A stretch of DNA of 52,703 nt from an uncultured Burkholderiaceae bacterium (GCA_937871985.1 CALMPB010000146.1:1-52703); one strand, 5' to 3'. Positions 8,514-17,751 are shown, counted from the first letter of the stretch. Numbers and translations: made by a program. The notes: generated from the letters alone by a model not told the origin.

Positions 8514-8800
8514 GGCACGTCCTCCCCGACAGGCTCATCGAAGCTCGGTGGAATGGGCGGCAGCTCGGCCTGCGTGTGGTACTCATTCGGCCCGGTCTGA
8601 CCCGCGAAGAAGCGCCGCCGGAAGGCTTCGGCGGCGGCCTGGCAAGCGGCTTCACCCACGGCCTGCCGATCCGTGGCGCACTGGGCGCGCAGCGCCTTGA
8701 GCCGCACCGGGTCGGCGGCGAGCGTGTCGGCCAGGTCTTCGGTCGGTTGCTGGCCGCACGCAGACAGCAGCAGGATCAACAGGACAGGAACGCATCGCAT
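8510..8800 (-). CDS. TrbK/EexN-like entry-exclusion lipoprotein
   Basis: 96-residue lipoprotein: signal peptide MRCVPVLLILLLSAC with a lipobox (LLSAC), then a short conserved region LAADPVRLKALRAQCATDR followed by RRRFF. It sits between trbJ and trbL, exactly where trbK (entry exclusion) lies in RP4-type operons. A second related lipoprotein is at 16400-16648; both share the pattern LAA-x-P-x-RLK-x-LR-x-QC-x-x-DR. TrbK/EexN proteins stop redundant conjugation between cells that already carry the element. The assignment rests on position, size and lipobox. Confidence 0.75.
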   Translation of the reverse strand: MRCVPVLLILLLSACGQQPTEDLADTLAADPVRLKALRAQCATDRQAVGEAACQAAAEAFRRRFFAGQTGPNEYHTQAELPPIPPSFDEPVGEDVP

Positions 8801-8811
8801 GGTCGCCTCCG

Positions 8812-9549
8812 TCAGTTGCCATAGAACCGCACGGGATGCGGCGTATACGGCGTGCCCTCACCGATGAAACGCCGCCGCACTTCGCGGGCGCGCTCGGTGG
8901 CCGACGCCTGCCGCGCCAATTCCAGCGACGCCGCACGGTCCTGCGTGATCTGGAGCTGCTGCGCCTGAATCGACTGTTTGGCCTGCAAGGCCAGTAGCTG
9001 GTTGGTCGCCTGCATGGCCTGCATCGCGCCAGTCGCGGACTGGCTTTGGCTGACCAGGTCGGTCAAGGCGCTTTCGTCCTGAGCCAGGTTCTGCGACACC
9101 TGCGCCTGCATGCGCATCGCGGTGTGCAGGCCGTCGAGTGTGTTCTTCCATCGCTCTCGAGCATCGTGGGCCATCTGATCGCCGCTGACGGTGGCGGCGT
9201 ACTGCTCGGGATAGAGCCGCGCGAACTCCCGATCCATGTTCGTCACGTCATAGGCCAGCCCTTGGGCCTCGGTAATCAGCCGTTCGGTGGTTGCCAACGT
9301 GGAGCGCAGGCGGTTGACGATGTTGAAGTCCAGACTGGCCAGATTGCGCGCCTGATTCATCAGCATCTGCGTCTCGTTTTGAAGCTGGTTGATCTGGTTG
9401 TTGATCTGCTCCAGCGTGCGGATCGCGGTCAGCGTGTTCTGGATCAGGTTGGTCGGGTCAATCACGGTGAAGGCCGTCGCGGGCTGCACGGCCAGCAGCG
9501 AGCCAGCCAGCACGACGGCGAGCGACACGGAAAGCACACGGGTCTTCAT
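8812..9549 (-). CDS. trbJ: TrbJ, VirB5-like pilus-associated protein
   Basis: 245 residues with a Sec signal peptide (VLSVSLAVVLAGSLLAVQPATAF), then a long, largely helical region rich in Gln and Asn (LEQINNQINQLQNETQMLMNQARN) typical of VirB5/TrbJ. VirB5-like proteins are minor pilus subunits exported to the periplasm and pilus tip. The start overlaps the trbE stop (ATGA). The C-terminal tail RRRFIGEGTPYTP resembles the tail of the EexN-like lipoprotein at 16400, an unexpected similarity described in the findings. Confidence 0.9.
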   Translation of the reverse strand: MKTRVLSVSLAVVLAGSLLAVQPATAFTVIDPTNLIQNTLTAIRTLEQINNQINQLQNETQMLMNQARNLASLDFNIVNRLRSTLATTERLITEAQGLAYDVTNMDREFARLYPEQYAATVSGDQMAHDARERWKNTLDGLHTAMRMQAQVSQNLAQDESALTDLVSQSQSATGAMQAMQATNQLLALQAKQSIQAQQLQITQDRAASLELARQASATERAREVRRRFIGEGTPYTPHPVRFYGN

Positions 9550-12005
9550 GGCAGGTTCTCCTGTGAGTGGGAATGGAACAAGGAAGCGGCGGGAGTGACA
9601 CCGGGAAAGGCGAGCAGTAGGTCGGCCGCCCAGTCCAGGCCGCGATGTCGTAGCCAGGCACCCGCGAAGCCGGGTATGCCCGCGTCCGTCAGCACGCGGT
9701 CGATGTCGCGCTGGTCTTGCGGCTTGGCAGCACCGGCAAAGGCCAGAGCGGCGGGTCCCAAGTCGAGGTCGAACAGGCGATTACCCAGCCGCGACTGGTA
9801 GTAGTAGTCGCGCTTGGGCACCGCTTCGGCAACGATGCGGATCTGGCGGCTGTTCAAGCCGAAGCTCTGGTAGATCGAACGGATCTGCGGTTCGGTGGCC
9901 TGCGGATTGGGCAGGAAAATACGGCTGGCGCAGCTCTCCACGATGGCCGGGGCAATGCTGGAGTTCTGGATGTCGGCCAGGCTCTGCGTGGCGAAAATCA
10001 CCGAGACGTTTTTCTTGCGCAGCGTCTTGAGCCATTGGCGAATGCGCGCCGCAAACACCGGGTCATCCAGGAACAGCCACGCCTCATCGAGAATCAGCAG
10101 CGTGGGCGCACCGTCGAAGCGTTCATCAAAACGTGCGAACAGATAACCCAACACGGCCAGCACTGCGGCCTTGCTGTGCATCAGTTCTTCCATCTCGAAC
10201 CCTTGCACGGCTCCGGAACCCAAACGCTCCGCATCTGCGTCCAGCAGCTTGCCGTGCGCGCCACCCAACACATAGGGCGCAAGTGCCTGGCGCAGCGCAT
10301 TGGATTGCAGCAGCACCGACAGGCCCGTCATCGTGCGCTGTTCCACCGGCGCACCCGCGAGACTGCCCAGCGCCGACCAGATGGCCGCCTTCTCGTCCGG
10401 GCCGACCGTCACGCCTTCATGCAGCAGTCGTCCCTCGACCCATTCCGCCGCCCAGGTGCGATAACCTTTCTGGTCGATGCGAGCCAGCGGCTGGAAGGCG
10501 ATCTCGCCATCGTTGCCCAGGTCGTAATGCTCGCCGCCCATCCCCAAGATGGTGGCGCGCATCGAGCGGCCCATGTCGAAGGCGAAGATGCGCGAGCCGG
10601 GGTAGCGACGGAACTGCAAAGCCATGATTGCCAGCAGCACCGACTTGCCCATGCCGGTCGGGCCGACCACCAGCGTATGGCCCACATCGCCGATGTGCGT
10701 GACCAGCCGGAACGGCGTCGTTCCGTCGGTGCGGGTGACGATCAAGGGTGGCCCATCGAGATGGGCATTGCCCTCGGGGCCGGCCCACACCGCCGACACC
10801 GGCATCAGGTGGGCCAGGTTCAACGTCGAGATAATGGGCTGGCGCACGTTGGCATAGGCATTGCCCGGAATCGACGACAACCAGGCATCGACGGCATTCA
10901 GCGTCTCGGGAATCGTGACGAAGCCCCGGCCCTGGATTACGCGCTCGATCATGCGCAGCTTCTCGTTGGCGCGGGCCGGATCAGCGTCGAGCACTGTCAC
11001 AGTGGCGGTGACGTAGCCAAAGGCGACCTGATCGCTGCCCAACTCCTGCAAGGCAGCATCCGCATCGGCCGCCTTGTTGCTGGCATCGGTATCGACCAGC
11101 GGGCTTTCCTGCTGGAAGATGGTTTCGCGCAGCAACGCTACGACGTTCTTGCGTTTGGCGAACCACTGGCGGCGCAGGCGTCCCAGCTCTTTCTCGGCTT
11201 CTGCCTTGTCCATGCACAGGAACCGTGTACTCCAGCGGTAAGCGAAGCCCAGGCGGTTCAGGTCGTCCAGCAATCCTGGCCAGGTGGACGTTGGAAAGCC
11301 TCGCACCGACACCACGCGCAAATGCTGGTCGCCCAGCATGGGTGCCAGGCCGCCGACCAGCGCGCAGTCAGCCAGCAGCGCATCGAGATGAAATGGCACT
11401 TCCGGCATTTCGATGCGATAGCGTCGTGTCGAAATGGTTGCGTGCAGATAGGTCAGTGTCTGGCTGTCGTCCAGCCAGTCAACCTCCGGCATCACGCCGT
11501 CGAGCAGATCGAATACCCGATCCGTTTCCGCTACGAAGGCGTCCAGCCGGCCGCGCCAGTCCACGCCTCTGGTGGGCGTGTTCTCGTACAACAGTTTGGC
11601 AGCCCGTGCGCGGGATTCCTCGGGCGGTAGGTACACCAATGTCAGGTGGTAGCCGCTCTCGAAGTGGCTACCAGATTCCTCGAAGGTGGCGCGGCGTTCC
11701 TCGTCCACCAGCCAGGACAGCGGCTCCGCGAAGTCCGAGTGTGGATAGTCAGCAGCAGCGCGCCGTTCGGCTTCCACGAACAAGGCCCAGCCCGAACCTA
11801 GGCGGCGCAGCGCGTTATTGAGCCGCGCCGACGTGGCAATCAGTTCGCCCTGCGTAGCGCTGTCCAGGTCTGGCCCGCGAAAACGGGCCGTGCGTTGGAA
11901 CGATCCATCCTTGTTCAGGACGATGCCCGGCGCAACAAGCCCGACCCATGGTAGCCAGTCGGCCAGCAGAGCGGGACGCTGGCGGTATTCGGCGAGATTC
12001 AGCAT
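9546..12005 (-). CDS. trbE: TrbE, VirB4-like conjugation ATPase
   Basis: 819 residues from MLNLAEYRQRPALLADW at 12005; longer in-frame extensions run into trbD and trbC and are not real. It carries the CagE/TrbE/VirB4 N-terminal domain and a C-terminal ATPase with Walker A (VVGPTGMGKSVLL, about residue 450) and Walker B (LLILDEAWLFLDD), followed by KNVSVIFATQSLADI. VirB4 ATPases power pilus assembly and substrate transfer at the inner membrane. The coding region is intact. It lies between trbD and trbJ, with a 10-base gap upstream and a four-base overlap downstream. Confidence 0.94.
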   Translation of the reverse strand: MLNLAEYRQRPALLADWLPWVGLVAPGIVLNKDGSFQRTARFRGPDLDSATQGELIATSARLNNALRRLGSGWALFVEAERRAAADYPHSDFAEPLSWLVDEERRATFEESGSHFESGYHLTLVYLPPEESRARAAKLLYENTPTRGVDWRGRLDAFVAETDRVFDLLDGVMPEVDWLDDSQTLTYLHATISTRRYRIEMPEVPFHLDALLADCALVGGLAPMLGDQHLRVVSVRGFPTSTWPGLLDDLNRLGFAYRWSTRFLCMDKAEAEKELGRLRRQWFAKRKNVVALLRETIFQQESPLVDTDASNKAADADAALQELGSDQVAFGYVTATVTVLDADPARANEKLRMIERVIQGRGFVTIPETLNAVDAWLSSIPGNAYANVRQPIISTLNLAHLMPVSAVWAGPEGNAHLDGPPLIVTRTDGTTPFRLVTHIGDVGHTLVVGPTGMGKSVLLAIMALQFRRYPGSRIFAFDMGRSMRATILGMGGEHYDLGNDGEIAFQPLARIDQKGYRTWAAEWVEGRLLHEGVTVGPDEKAAIWSALGSLAGAPVEQRTMTGLSVLLQSNALRQALAPYVLGGAHGKLLDADAERLGSGAVQGFEMEELMHSKAAVLAVLGYLFARFDERFDGAPTLLILDEAWLFLDDPVFAARIRQWLKTLRKKNVSVIFATQSLADIQNSSIAPAIVESCASRIFLPNPQATEPQIRSIYQSFGLNSRQIRIVAEAVPKRDYYYQSRLGNRLFDLDLGPAALAFAGAAKPQDQRDIDRVLTDAGIPGFAGAWLRHRGLDWAADLLLAFPGVTPAASLFHSHSQENLP

Positions 12006-12015
12006 GGCATTCCCC

Positions 12016-12288
12016 TCACACGTCCAGCAGCGGTTTGTGCTTGATGTGCCGGGCGAACACGGCCATGAACTGTGGATCGAGCCGTGCGCCCCAGACCGCC
12101 AGCGAATGGCCGACGATCCACAGCACCAATCCTGGAATCCACAGTTGCAGACCCAGCCCGACGGCGGCGGCCAGCGTGCCGTTGGCAATGGCGACGGTGC
12201 GTGGCGCACCGCCCAGCAGGATCGGCTCCGTCAGCGAGCGATGCAGCGGCACTTCAAAGCCGGCAGCAAACTCCTCGGGCGTATTCAT
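12016..12288 (-). CDS. trbD: TrbD, VirB3-like inner-membrane protein
   Basis: 90 residues beginning MNTPEEFAAGFEVPLHRSL, with two adjacent hydrophobic segments (VAIANGTLAAAVGLGLQLW and IPGLVLWIVGHSLAVWG) as in VirB3/TrbD. The ATG at 12288 overlaps the trbC stop by four bases. VirB3 proteins work with VirB4 in pilus biogenesis. Confidence 0.9.
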   Translation of the reverse strand: MNTPEEFAAGFEVPLHRSLTEPILLGGAPRTVAIANGTLAAAVGLGLQLWIPGLVLWIVGHSLAVWGARLDPQFMAVFARHIKHKPLLDV

Positions 12289-12662
12289 ACGATGGCCCCG
12301 CCGGAGAAGCTGAAGAACGACAGGAAGAAACTCGAAGCCGCGAAGGCGATGGACAAGCCGAAGACGATCTGGATCAGCTTGCGAAAGCCCCCCGAGGTGT
12401 CGCCAAACGCCAGCGCCAGGCCCGTGGCAATAATGATGATGACCGCGACGATGCGCGCGACTGGTCCCTGAATGGAGTCGAGGATGGATTGCAGCGGCCC
12501 TTCCCAAGGCATGCTGGAACCGGCGGCTTGCGCCGTGCCGGCCAACAGCAGCATCAAGGCGGCCAGCAACAGTCCCTGTCCGGCAGGACGGGCCAGACTG
12601 CACAGCCGTGCCAAGTTGAAAAGCGGATTTGCAGAAAAACGGAAAGCATCAACGTGCGTCAT
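12285..12662 (-). CDS. trbC: TrbC, VirB2-like conjugative pilin
   Basis: 125 residues starting MTHVDAFRFSANPLFN at 12662. A long signal-type leader ends near AGTAQAAGSS, then comes the pilin core with two hydrophobic helices (IVAVIIIIATGLALAFG and LIQIVFGLSIAFAASSFF). VirB2/TrbC prepilins are processed and polymerised into the conjugative pilus. The start lies 14 bases inside the end of trbB. Confidence 0.9.
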   Translation of the reverse strand: MTHVDAFRFSANPLFNLARLCSLARPAGQGLLLAALMLLLAGTAQAAGSSMPWEGPLQSILDSIQGPVARIVAVIIIIATGLALAFGDTSGGFRKLIQIVFGLSIAFAASSFFLSFFSFSGGAIV

Positions 12663-13710
12663 GGCGGTTCTCCAGAGTGGTGGCGGTTGAAGGAAGATCA
12701 GAAAGTGGCGGCAGCTCGGGAAACGACGCTTCCAGCGCATCCGCCAGGTGATAGCCCGCGCCGTCGAAGCCAACCACACGGGCAATGGTTTCGATGCGGC
12801 GCTTGCGGCCGCGTCCGGAGATGTAGACGACGACATTCACCGCCTCGGCGATCAGCGCACGCGGCGGGTTCACGGCCACTTCGAGAATCAGTTGCTCCAT
12901 GCGCAGCAACGCGCCTAGCGCGGAACTGGCGTGGATGGTGGCAATCCCACCGGGGTGGCCGGTGCCCCAGACCTTGATAAGGTCCAGCGCCTCCCCTCCG
13001 CGCACCTCGCCGACAATCACGCGATCCGGGCGCAGGCGCATCGTGGCGCGCACGAGTTCCTGCATGGTCACGACCCCGGCGCGGGTGCGCAGCGGCACAT
13101 GGTCGCGCGCCGTGCATTGCAGCTCGATGGTGTCTTCGAGTACCAGCACGCGGTCGCCCGTGGCGGCGATTTCGGCCAACAAGGCGTTCGCCAGCGTGGT
13201 CTTGCCGGTGCTGGTGCCGCCGGCAATCAGAATGTTCTGCCGCTCGTGCACGGCGCGCACCAGAAAGTCCGCGTGCGCGGCGGTCATCATCCCGTCGGTG
13301 ACGTAGCGCTCCAGCGGAATCACGCCCACGGCGCGCTTGCGCAACGCGAAGGCCGGCCCCGGCGCGGCCGGAGGCAGGATGCCCTCAAAGCGTTCGCCCG
13401 TTTCCGGTAGCTCGGCGCTCAGCAGTGGCTGACCACGATGCACTTCCGCGCCGACGTGGGCGGCTACCAGCCGGATGATGCGTTCGCCATCGGCCTCGGA
13501 CAGTTCCACGCCCAGCGGCGCACGGCCCGACGACAGGCGATCCACCCAAAGCGTGCGGTCGGGATTGAGCATGATTTCCACCACGTCTGGGTCTTCCAAG
13601 GCGGCGGCGATCAGCGGCCCCATCGCCGTGCGCAGCATCTGAATGCGGCGATCCAGTGAAGTCGCAACGGATGAACGCGGCTCGGGCGGCAGCGGCGGTA
13701 CGGCGTTCAT
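12649..13710 (-). CDS. trbB: TrbB, VirB11-like secretion ATPase
   Basis: 353 residues with the hallmark VirB11 motifs: Walker A GGTSTGKTTLANALL (about residue 165), the Asp box VLVLEDTIELQC, the Walker-B region RPDRVIVGEVRGGEALDL and the His box GHPGGIATIHA. This hexameric traffic ATPase sits at the base of the secretion channel. It is the first trb gene, directly after the CopG-like gene, whose stop overlaps its start (ATGA). Confidence 0.95.
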   Translation of the reverse strand: MNAVPPLPPEPRSSVATSLDRRIQMLRTAMGPLIAAALEDPDVVEIMLNPDRTLWVDRLSSGRAPLGVELSEADGERIIRLVAAHVGAEVHRGQPLLSAELPETGERFEGILPPAAPGPAFALRKRAVGVIPLERYVTDGMMTAAHADFLVRAVHERQNILIAGGTSTGKTTLANALLAEIAATGDRVLVLEDTIELQCTARDHVPLRTRAGVVTMQELVRATMRLRPDRVIVGEVRGGEALDLIKVWGTGHPGGIATIHASSALGALLRMEQLILEVAVNPPRALIAEAVNVVVYISGRGRKRRIETIARVVGFDGAGYHLADALEASFPELPPLSDLPSTATTLENRHDAR

Positions 13711-14177
13711 GATTCGGTTCTCGGCTCGTGCGCCTCGAACATTGCCGCCGCGTCATCCAGCCGCGCAGGATCTGGGTGCAGTTCATCCACCACGTCACGC
13801 ACCAGACTGCGGCCGCGCAGAAGGTGGCGGCCAAGCTGCTCGACAAACTGCTCGAACCTCGCCTTGCCCTGCGCGCGCGCCGCATCCTGATGCGCCTCTG
13901 GAACCGGTGTACTCACCGTCAGGTAGTAACGGACAAACAGTGCCAGCGTCTCGATCTGGATGTTCTGGTCACGCTCCAGGCGCTCGAACTGGCGCGACAG
14001 GCGATCCAGCCGCTTGGCGATGGCCGCCTCGCGCTGGTCGCCCGCGTCCGGCGACAGCCAGGACGCCAGCGCGGCGGCGACGATAGACGACTTGGATACG
14101 CCTTTCTTGGCGGCCAATTCGTCCAGGCGCTTGGCGTGGTCGGGCTGGATGAAAAGGTTCAAGCGGGCTTGGCTCAT
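13707..14177 (-). CDS. CopG-like ribbon-helix-helix protein of the traG-trbB junction
   Basis: 156 residues. The N-terminus (ARLNLFIQPDHAKRLDELAAKKGVSKSSIVAAAL) has the strand-helix-helix pattern of ribbon-helix-helix DNA-binding proteins; the rest is helical with many charged residues (ERLERDQNIQIETLALFVRYYL). A CopG-like gene between traG and trbB is typical of Tn4371-like elements and may regulate the operon. The start overlaps the traG stop by four bases. Its target is unknown. Confidence 0.8.
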   Translation of the reverse strand: MSQARLNLFIQPDHAKRLDELAAKKGVSKSSIVAAALASWLSPDAGDQREAAIAKRLDRLSRQFERLERDQNIQIETLALFVRYYLTVSTPVPEAHQDAARAQGKARFEQFVEQLGRHLLRGRSLVRDVVDELHPDPARLDDAAAMFEAHEPRTES

Positions 14178-16165
14178 AGCTGGATTCCGTCGTCAGGGTC
14201 GAGGGATGCCAGTCGGGCCGTGCGTTGCAGGGCCGGCTCGAGCTGGCTGGGGAAAATGGGCGGCAAGTCGTCGTCATCGAGCAGCCACAGGTCGCTGGCC
14301 AGGTATTCCGGCTCGGGGCTGTAAGTGGCGACCTCGGACAGCTCCGGCTGCTGGCGCGGGCCGCCGTCATCGGCCGATTCGCCCGGCTCAGCCATCGCAG
14401 AAACGGCCGGCATGGCAGGGACAGTCAATGCACTCCAGTCGTCTGCGCGTGCGGGCGGTACATCGGCATATCCACCCCGCGCGAGCACAGGCGGCGGCAA
14501 CACACGGCGCTTAAAATTGGCGTCTGCGTAGTAGCGCAATTTCTTCGCCTTGATCGGTGCTTGGCCGGACACCATCACCACCGACTCGTCGGCGGGCAGT
14601 TGCATGACTTCGCCGGGCGTCAGCAGTGGCCGCGCCGTTTCCTGGCGCGACACCATCAGATGCCCCAGCCACGGCGCGAGCCGGTGGCCGGCATAGTTGC
14701 GCTGCGCGCGCAGTTCGGTGGCGGTGCCCAGCGTTTCGGAAATGCGCTTGGCGGTGCGTTCGTCATTGGTGGCGAAGGTGACGCGCACATGGCAGTTGTC
14801 CAGAATCGAATGGTTCTGCCCATAGGCTTTATCGATCTGGTTGAGCGACTGCGAGATCAGGAAGGCACGCAATCCGTAGCCCGCCATAAAGGCCAAGGCC
14901 GACTCGAAAAAATCCAGCCGCCCCAGCGCCGGAAACTCATCGAGCATCAGCAGCAGCTTGTGCTTGCGTTCCACGCCGTCACTGCCATCGAGCGATTCGG
15001 TGAGCCGTCGTCCGATCTGGTTGAGGATCAGCCGGATCAGCGGCTTGGTGCGGCTGATGTCCGAAGGCGGCACCACCAGATACAGCGACACCGGATGCTC
15101 GGCAGAGATCAGGTCGGCGATACGCCAGTCACAGCGCGAGGTGACTTCAGCCACCGTAGGATCGCGGTACAAGCCGAGGAACGACATGGCCGTGGAGAGA
15201 ACGCCCGAGCGCTCGTTGTCGCTCTTGTTGAGCACTTCGCGCGCGGCGGACGCGACAACAGGATGGGTGCTCTCGCCCAAGTGCCGCGTGCTCATCATCC
15301 TATGCAACGTGACCTCGAACGGGCACGCCGGATCGGACAGGAAGTTAGCGACACCGCGCAGCGTCTTGTCTTCGCCGGCGTACAACACGTGCAAGATGGC
15401 GCCGACCAGCAGCGCGTGTGAAGTTTTCTCCCAGTGGTTGCGCTTCTCCAGCGCGCCTTCGGGATCGACCAGAATGTCGGCGATGTTCTGCACGTCGCGC
15501 ACTTCATGCGCGCCGCGCCGTACTTCCAGCAGCGGGTTGTAGGCCGCTGACTTGGGATCAGTCGGGTTGAACAGCAGGCAGTGCGAGAAGCGCGAGCGCC
15601 AGCCGGCGGTGATGGCCCAGTTCTCGCCCTTGATGTCGTGGATGACGGCGGACGCAGGCCAGGACAGCAGCGTGGGCACCACGAGGCCGACGCCCTTGCC
15701 TGAGCGTGTGGGTGCAAAGGTCAGGACATGTTCCGGTCCTTCGTGACGCAGGTAGTGGCTGTTATGCAGGCCGAGGAAGACGCCTGCCGGATTGGTCAGC
15801 CCGGCCTTGCGGATTTCCGTCGCATCGGCCCAGCGTGCGGAACCGTAGGTCGTGACCAACTTGGATTGGCGCGAACGCCAGATCGACATACCGATGGCGA
15901 CCACCACGGCCACCAAGCCACTACCGCCTGCGATCATCCCGCCAGTGTCGAAGACCTTCGGCACGTAGGCATCGAAGAAGAACCACCACTCGAACAACTT
16001 CCAAGGGTGATAGACCGGCGTACCGAAGAAATCGAACCAGGGCGCGCCCAGGCGTAGCTGGTAGCCCAGGGCGGCGGCTGTCCATTGTGTGGCGCCCCAC
16101 ACACCGGCGATCACAATGCCGAATACCACAGCGATCTGCCCGAACAGCACGTTCGTCCCTTGCAT
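14174..16165 (-). CDS. traG: TraG/VirD4-like type IV coupling protein
   Basis: 663 residues from MQGTNVLFGQIAVVFG at 16165. Transmembrane helices occupy the first 110 residues, then the VirD4 ATPase domain with Walker A (TFAPTRSGKGVGLVVPTLL), Walker B (LLLMLDEFPALGRL) and the AFLISQSLNQIDKAYG region. Coupling proteins bring the relaxase-DNA complex to the secretion channel. The C-terminal 60 residues are acidic and variable. Its presence beside an intact trb set means the mating machinery is complete, though no relaxase is in the window. Confidence 0.94.
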   Translation of the reverse strand: MQGTNVLFGQIAVVFGIVIAGVWGATQWTAAALGYQLRLGAPWFDFFGTPVYHPWKLFEWWFFFDAYVPKVFDTGGMIAGGSGLVAVVVAIGMSIWRSRQSKLVTTYGSARWADATEIRKAGLTNPAGVFLGLHNSHYLRHEGPEHVLTFAPTRSGKGVGLVVPTLLSWPASAVIHDIKGENWAITAGWRSRFSHCLLFNPTDPKSAAYNPLLEVRRGAHEVRDVQNIADILVDPEGALEKRNHWEKTSHALLVGAILHVLYAGEDKTLRGVANFLSDPACPFEVTLHRMMSTRHLGESTHPVVASAAREVLNKSDNERSGVLSTAMSFLGLYRDPTVAEVTSRCDWRIADLISAEHPVSLYLVVPPSDISRTKPLIRLILNQIGRRLTESLDGSDGVERKHKLLLMLDEFPALGRLDFFESALAFMAGYGLRAFLISQSLNQIDKAYGQNHSILDNCHVRVTFATNDERTAKRISETLGTATELRAQRNYAGHRLAPWLGHLMVSRQETARPLLTPGEVMQLPADESVVMVSGQAPIKAKKLRYYADANFKRRVLPPPVLARGGYADVPPARADDWSALTVPAMPAVSAMAEPGESADDGGPRQQPELSEVATYSPEPEYLASDLWLLDDDDLPPIFPSQLEPALQRTARLASLDPDDGIQL

Positions 16166-16399
16166 TCCCGGCCTCCGATTTCTCCTGCGCAACATTCCGC
16201 TGAAAGGCGGCACAACGAAGTGCCGCAATCACGAGGATCGGTGCCGGGTCAGTGCCGGTCAAAGCCCGTTATCGGGAGAAAGGTCGAGAAAAAGGTATGA
16301 GTTCGCGCAGGGGCGAAAGCAGGAAAAACGCCGCAAGCGATGGCGCGTTGCGGCGTGTTGAGCGAAAAAAACGGAGGATTTGTGGCGAACCGCCAATGA

Positions 16400-16648
16400 T
16401 CAGAACTTAGGCGGGTTCTCTGGTGGCGTGTACGGCACCTTGCCGTCACCATAGAACCGCTTGCGCGTTGCTTCAGCCACTCGGTTGCATAGCTCATAGC
16501 CCAGTTTTGCGCGATCCAATCTGCACTGCTGGCGCAACTCCTTCAGCCGCTCGGGATTGGCGGCCAGCGACTCAACCGTCTCGTTCGGCGCGGATGGGCC
16601 ACAGCCCGTCAGCGCAGCGACAAACAGAAACAGCATGATCTTGTTCAT
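16400..16648 (-). CDS. EexN-like lipoprotein
   Basis: 82 residues: MNKIMLFLFVAALTGCG is a lipoprotein signal (lipobox ALTGC), then LAANPERLKELRQQCRLDRAKLG and a tail RKRFYGDGKVPYTPP. It belongs to the same family as the lipoprotein between trbJ and trbL. EexN-like proteins are linked with entry exclusion. The ATG overlaps the lysR stop by four bases, so it is co-transcribed with lysR, and 234 bp separate it from traG. Confidence 0.75.
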   Translation of the reverse strand: MNKIMLFLFVAALTGCGPSAPNETVESLAANPERLKELRQQCRLDRAKLGYELCNRVAEATRKRFYGDGKVPYTPPENPPKF

Positions 16649-17589
16649 GGCTCGATTTCCTCCGGGGTATCAGGTCTGGCAGATATGGTGCGCTTGCTGT
16701 CGTCAGGCAATTCGATAACGCCGACTCGCTCAATGAAGCGGGCCAGGGTTTCAGAAGGCTCGCCATCCAAGCGCAACAGATAGGTAGTCAGCATCGGTGA
16801 ACGCCCAGCCAGCGGGCGCGCCACTATGCCCGACTCGCGGCTGGCGGCGATCTGCGACGCTCCAGCCAGTCCCAGGGCAAAACCCGCCGATACCAGCGCC
16901 ATCATCAGGTCGAAAGACGTGACCTGTTCAGCCACTAGAGGCTCTGCATCCACGGCCCGCAACACACGGGCCACCTGGCGTGCATGACCTTCGCACACCA
17001 ACGGATCACACATCACCAACGGATAGCGCAGCACCTCTTCCAGTGGAATGCGCTTGTGGCTCAGGATAGGATGCCGAGCAGGCACCGCCACCATCAGCGG
17101 GTCTCGCCAGACCGGCTCTGTCAGGATGCCATCGCCCGCGTCCTCGGACTGCGCAAAACCCACGTCGTATAGATCATCGTGCAGCCCCTTGATCTGCTGC
17201 GATACTGACACCTCGAACAGGCGAATATCGACTTCGGGTTCATCCTGCCGGCACTGTGCAAGCAAGGTTGGCAAGCGCGATGGTGTGATGCCATCAGACA
17301 AGGCGATGCGCAACTGACCGTGATAGCCGTTGGCCGCAGCCTTCACGCTGTCGCGGGCCTGCTGCAAAGCGGCGAAAACACGCGGCACATGCTCCAGGAA
17401 CAGCTTGCCCGCACGGGTCATCCGGGTGCTGCGCGTGGTGCGGGCGAACAGCGGCACACCCAGGTCTTCTTCCAACTCTTTGATGGCACGCGATAGCGGC
17501 GACTGCTCGATATGCAGCTTCTCCGCTGCGCGGGCGAAGTGGAGTTCTTCGGCAACGGCCAGGAAGCAGCGAAGGTGTCGTAGTTCCAT
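16645..17589 (-). CDS. LysR-type regulator of the conjugation module
   Basis: 314 residues. The N-terminal winged helix-turn-helix (MELRHLRCFLAVAEELHFARAA, with SPLSRAIKELEEDLGVPLF) and a type 2 periplasmic-binding effector domain are complete. LysR genes next to EexN and traG recur in Tn4371-like modules, and a role in controlling transfer is the natural inference; the ligand is unknown. It is the last element-type gene on this side. Beyond 17600 base composition drops and the genes change character, so the junction with the catabolic region is probably between 17590 and 17710. Confidence 0.85.
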   Translation of the reverse strand: MELRHLRCFLAVAEELHFARAAEKLHIEQSPLSRAIKELEEDLGVPLFARTTRSTRMTRAGKLFLEHVPRVFAALQQARDSVKAAANGYHGQLRIALSDGITPSRLPTLLAQCRQDEPEVDIRLFEVSVSQQIKGLHDDLYDVGFAQSEDAGDGILTEPVWRDPLMVAVPARHPILSHKRIPLEEVLRYPLVMCDPLVCEGHARQVARVLRAVDAEPLVAEQVTSFDLMMALVSAGFALGLAGASQIAASRESGIVARPLAGRSPMLTTYLLRLDGEPSETLARFIERVGVIELPDDSKRTISARPDTPEEIEP

Positions 17590-17712
17590 GCCTAATTCCT
17601 GTCATCACGCTGATCATCGATGAAGCCCAACTCCCATGCTTGCCGTAAGCAAAGGTTGCAATCATGCTGCCCTCTTTTGATTGGCTCCAGATTGCTCTAG
17701 TTATTCTATAAA

Positions 17713-17751
17713 AATCTACTCTTACGCTAAGTGCGAGCGTAAGAGTAGATT
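17713..17751 (-). terminator. Rho-independent terminator of the cupin gene
   Basis: Perfect 15-bp stem (AATCTACTCTTACGC / GCGTAAGAGTAGATT) with a 9-base loop. On the minus strand the stem runs into a T-run (ATTTTTATAG), about 20 bases after the stop of the gene at 17770. Confidence 0.85.

Noticed and set aside
9717..11630. A 637-codon open frame on the plus strand opposite trbE
   Set aside because: It mirrors the real trbE, whose Walker motifs and operon overlaps are clear. Its own product is His/Gln/Arg-rich with no domain, a typical shadow in GC-rich DNA.
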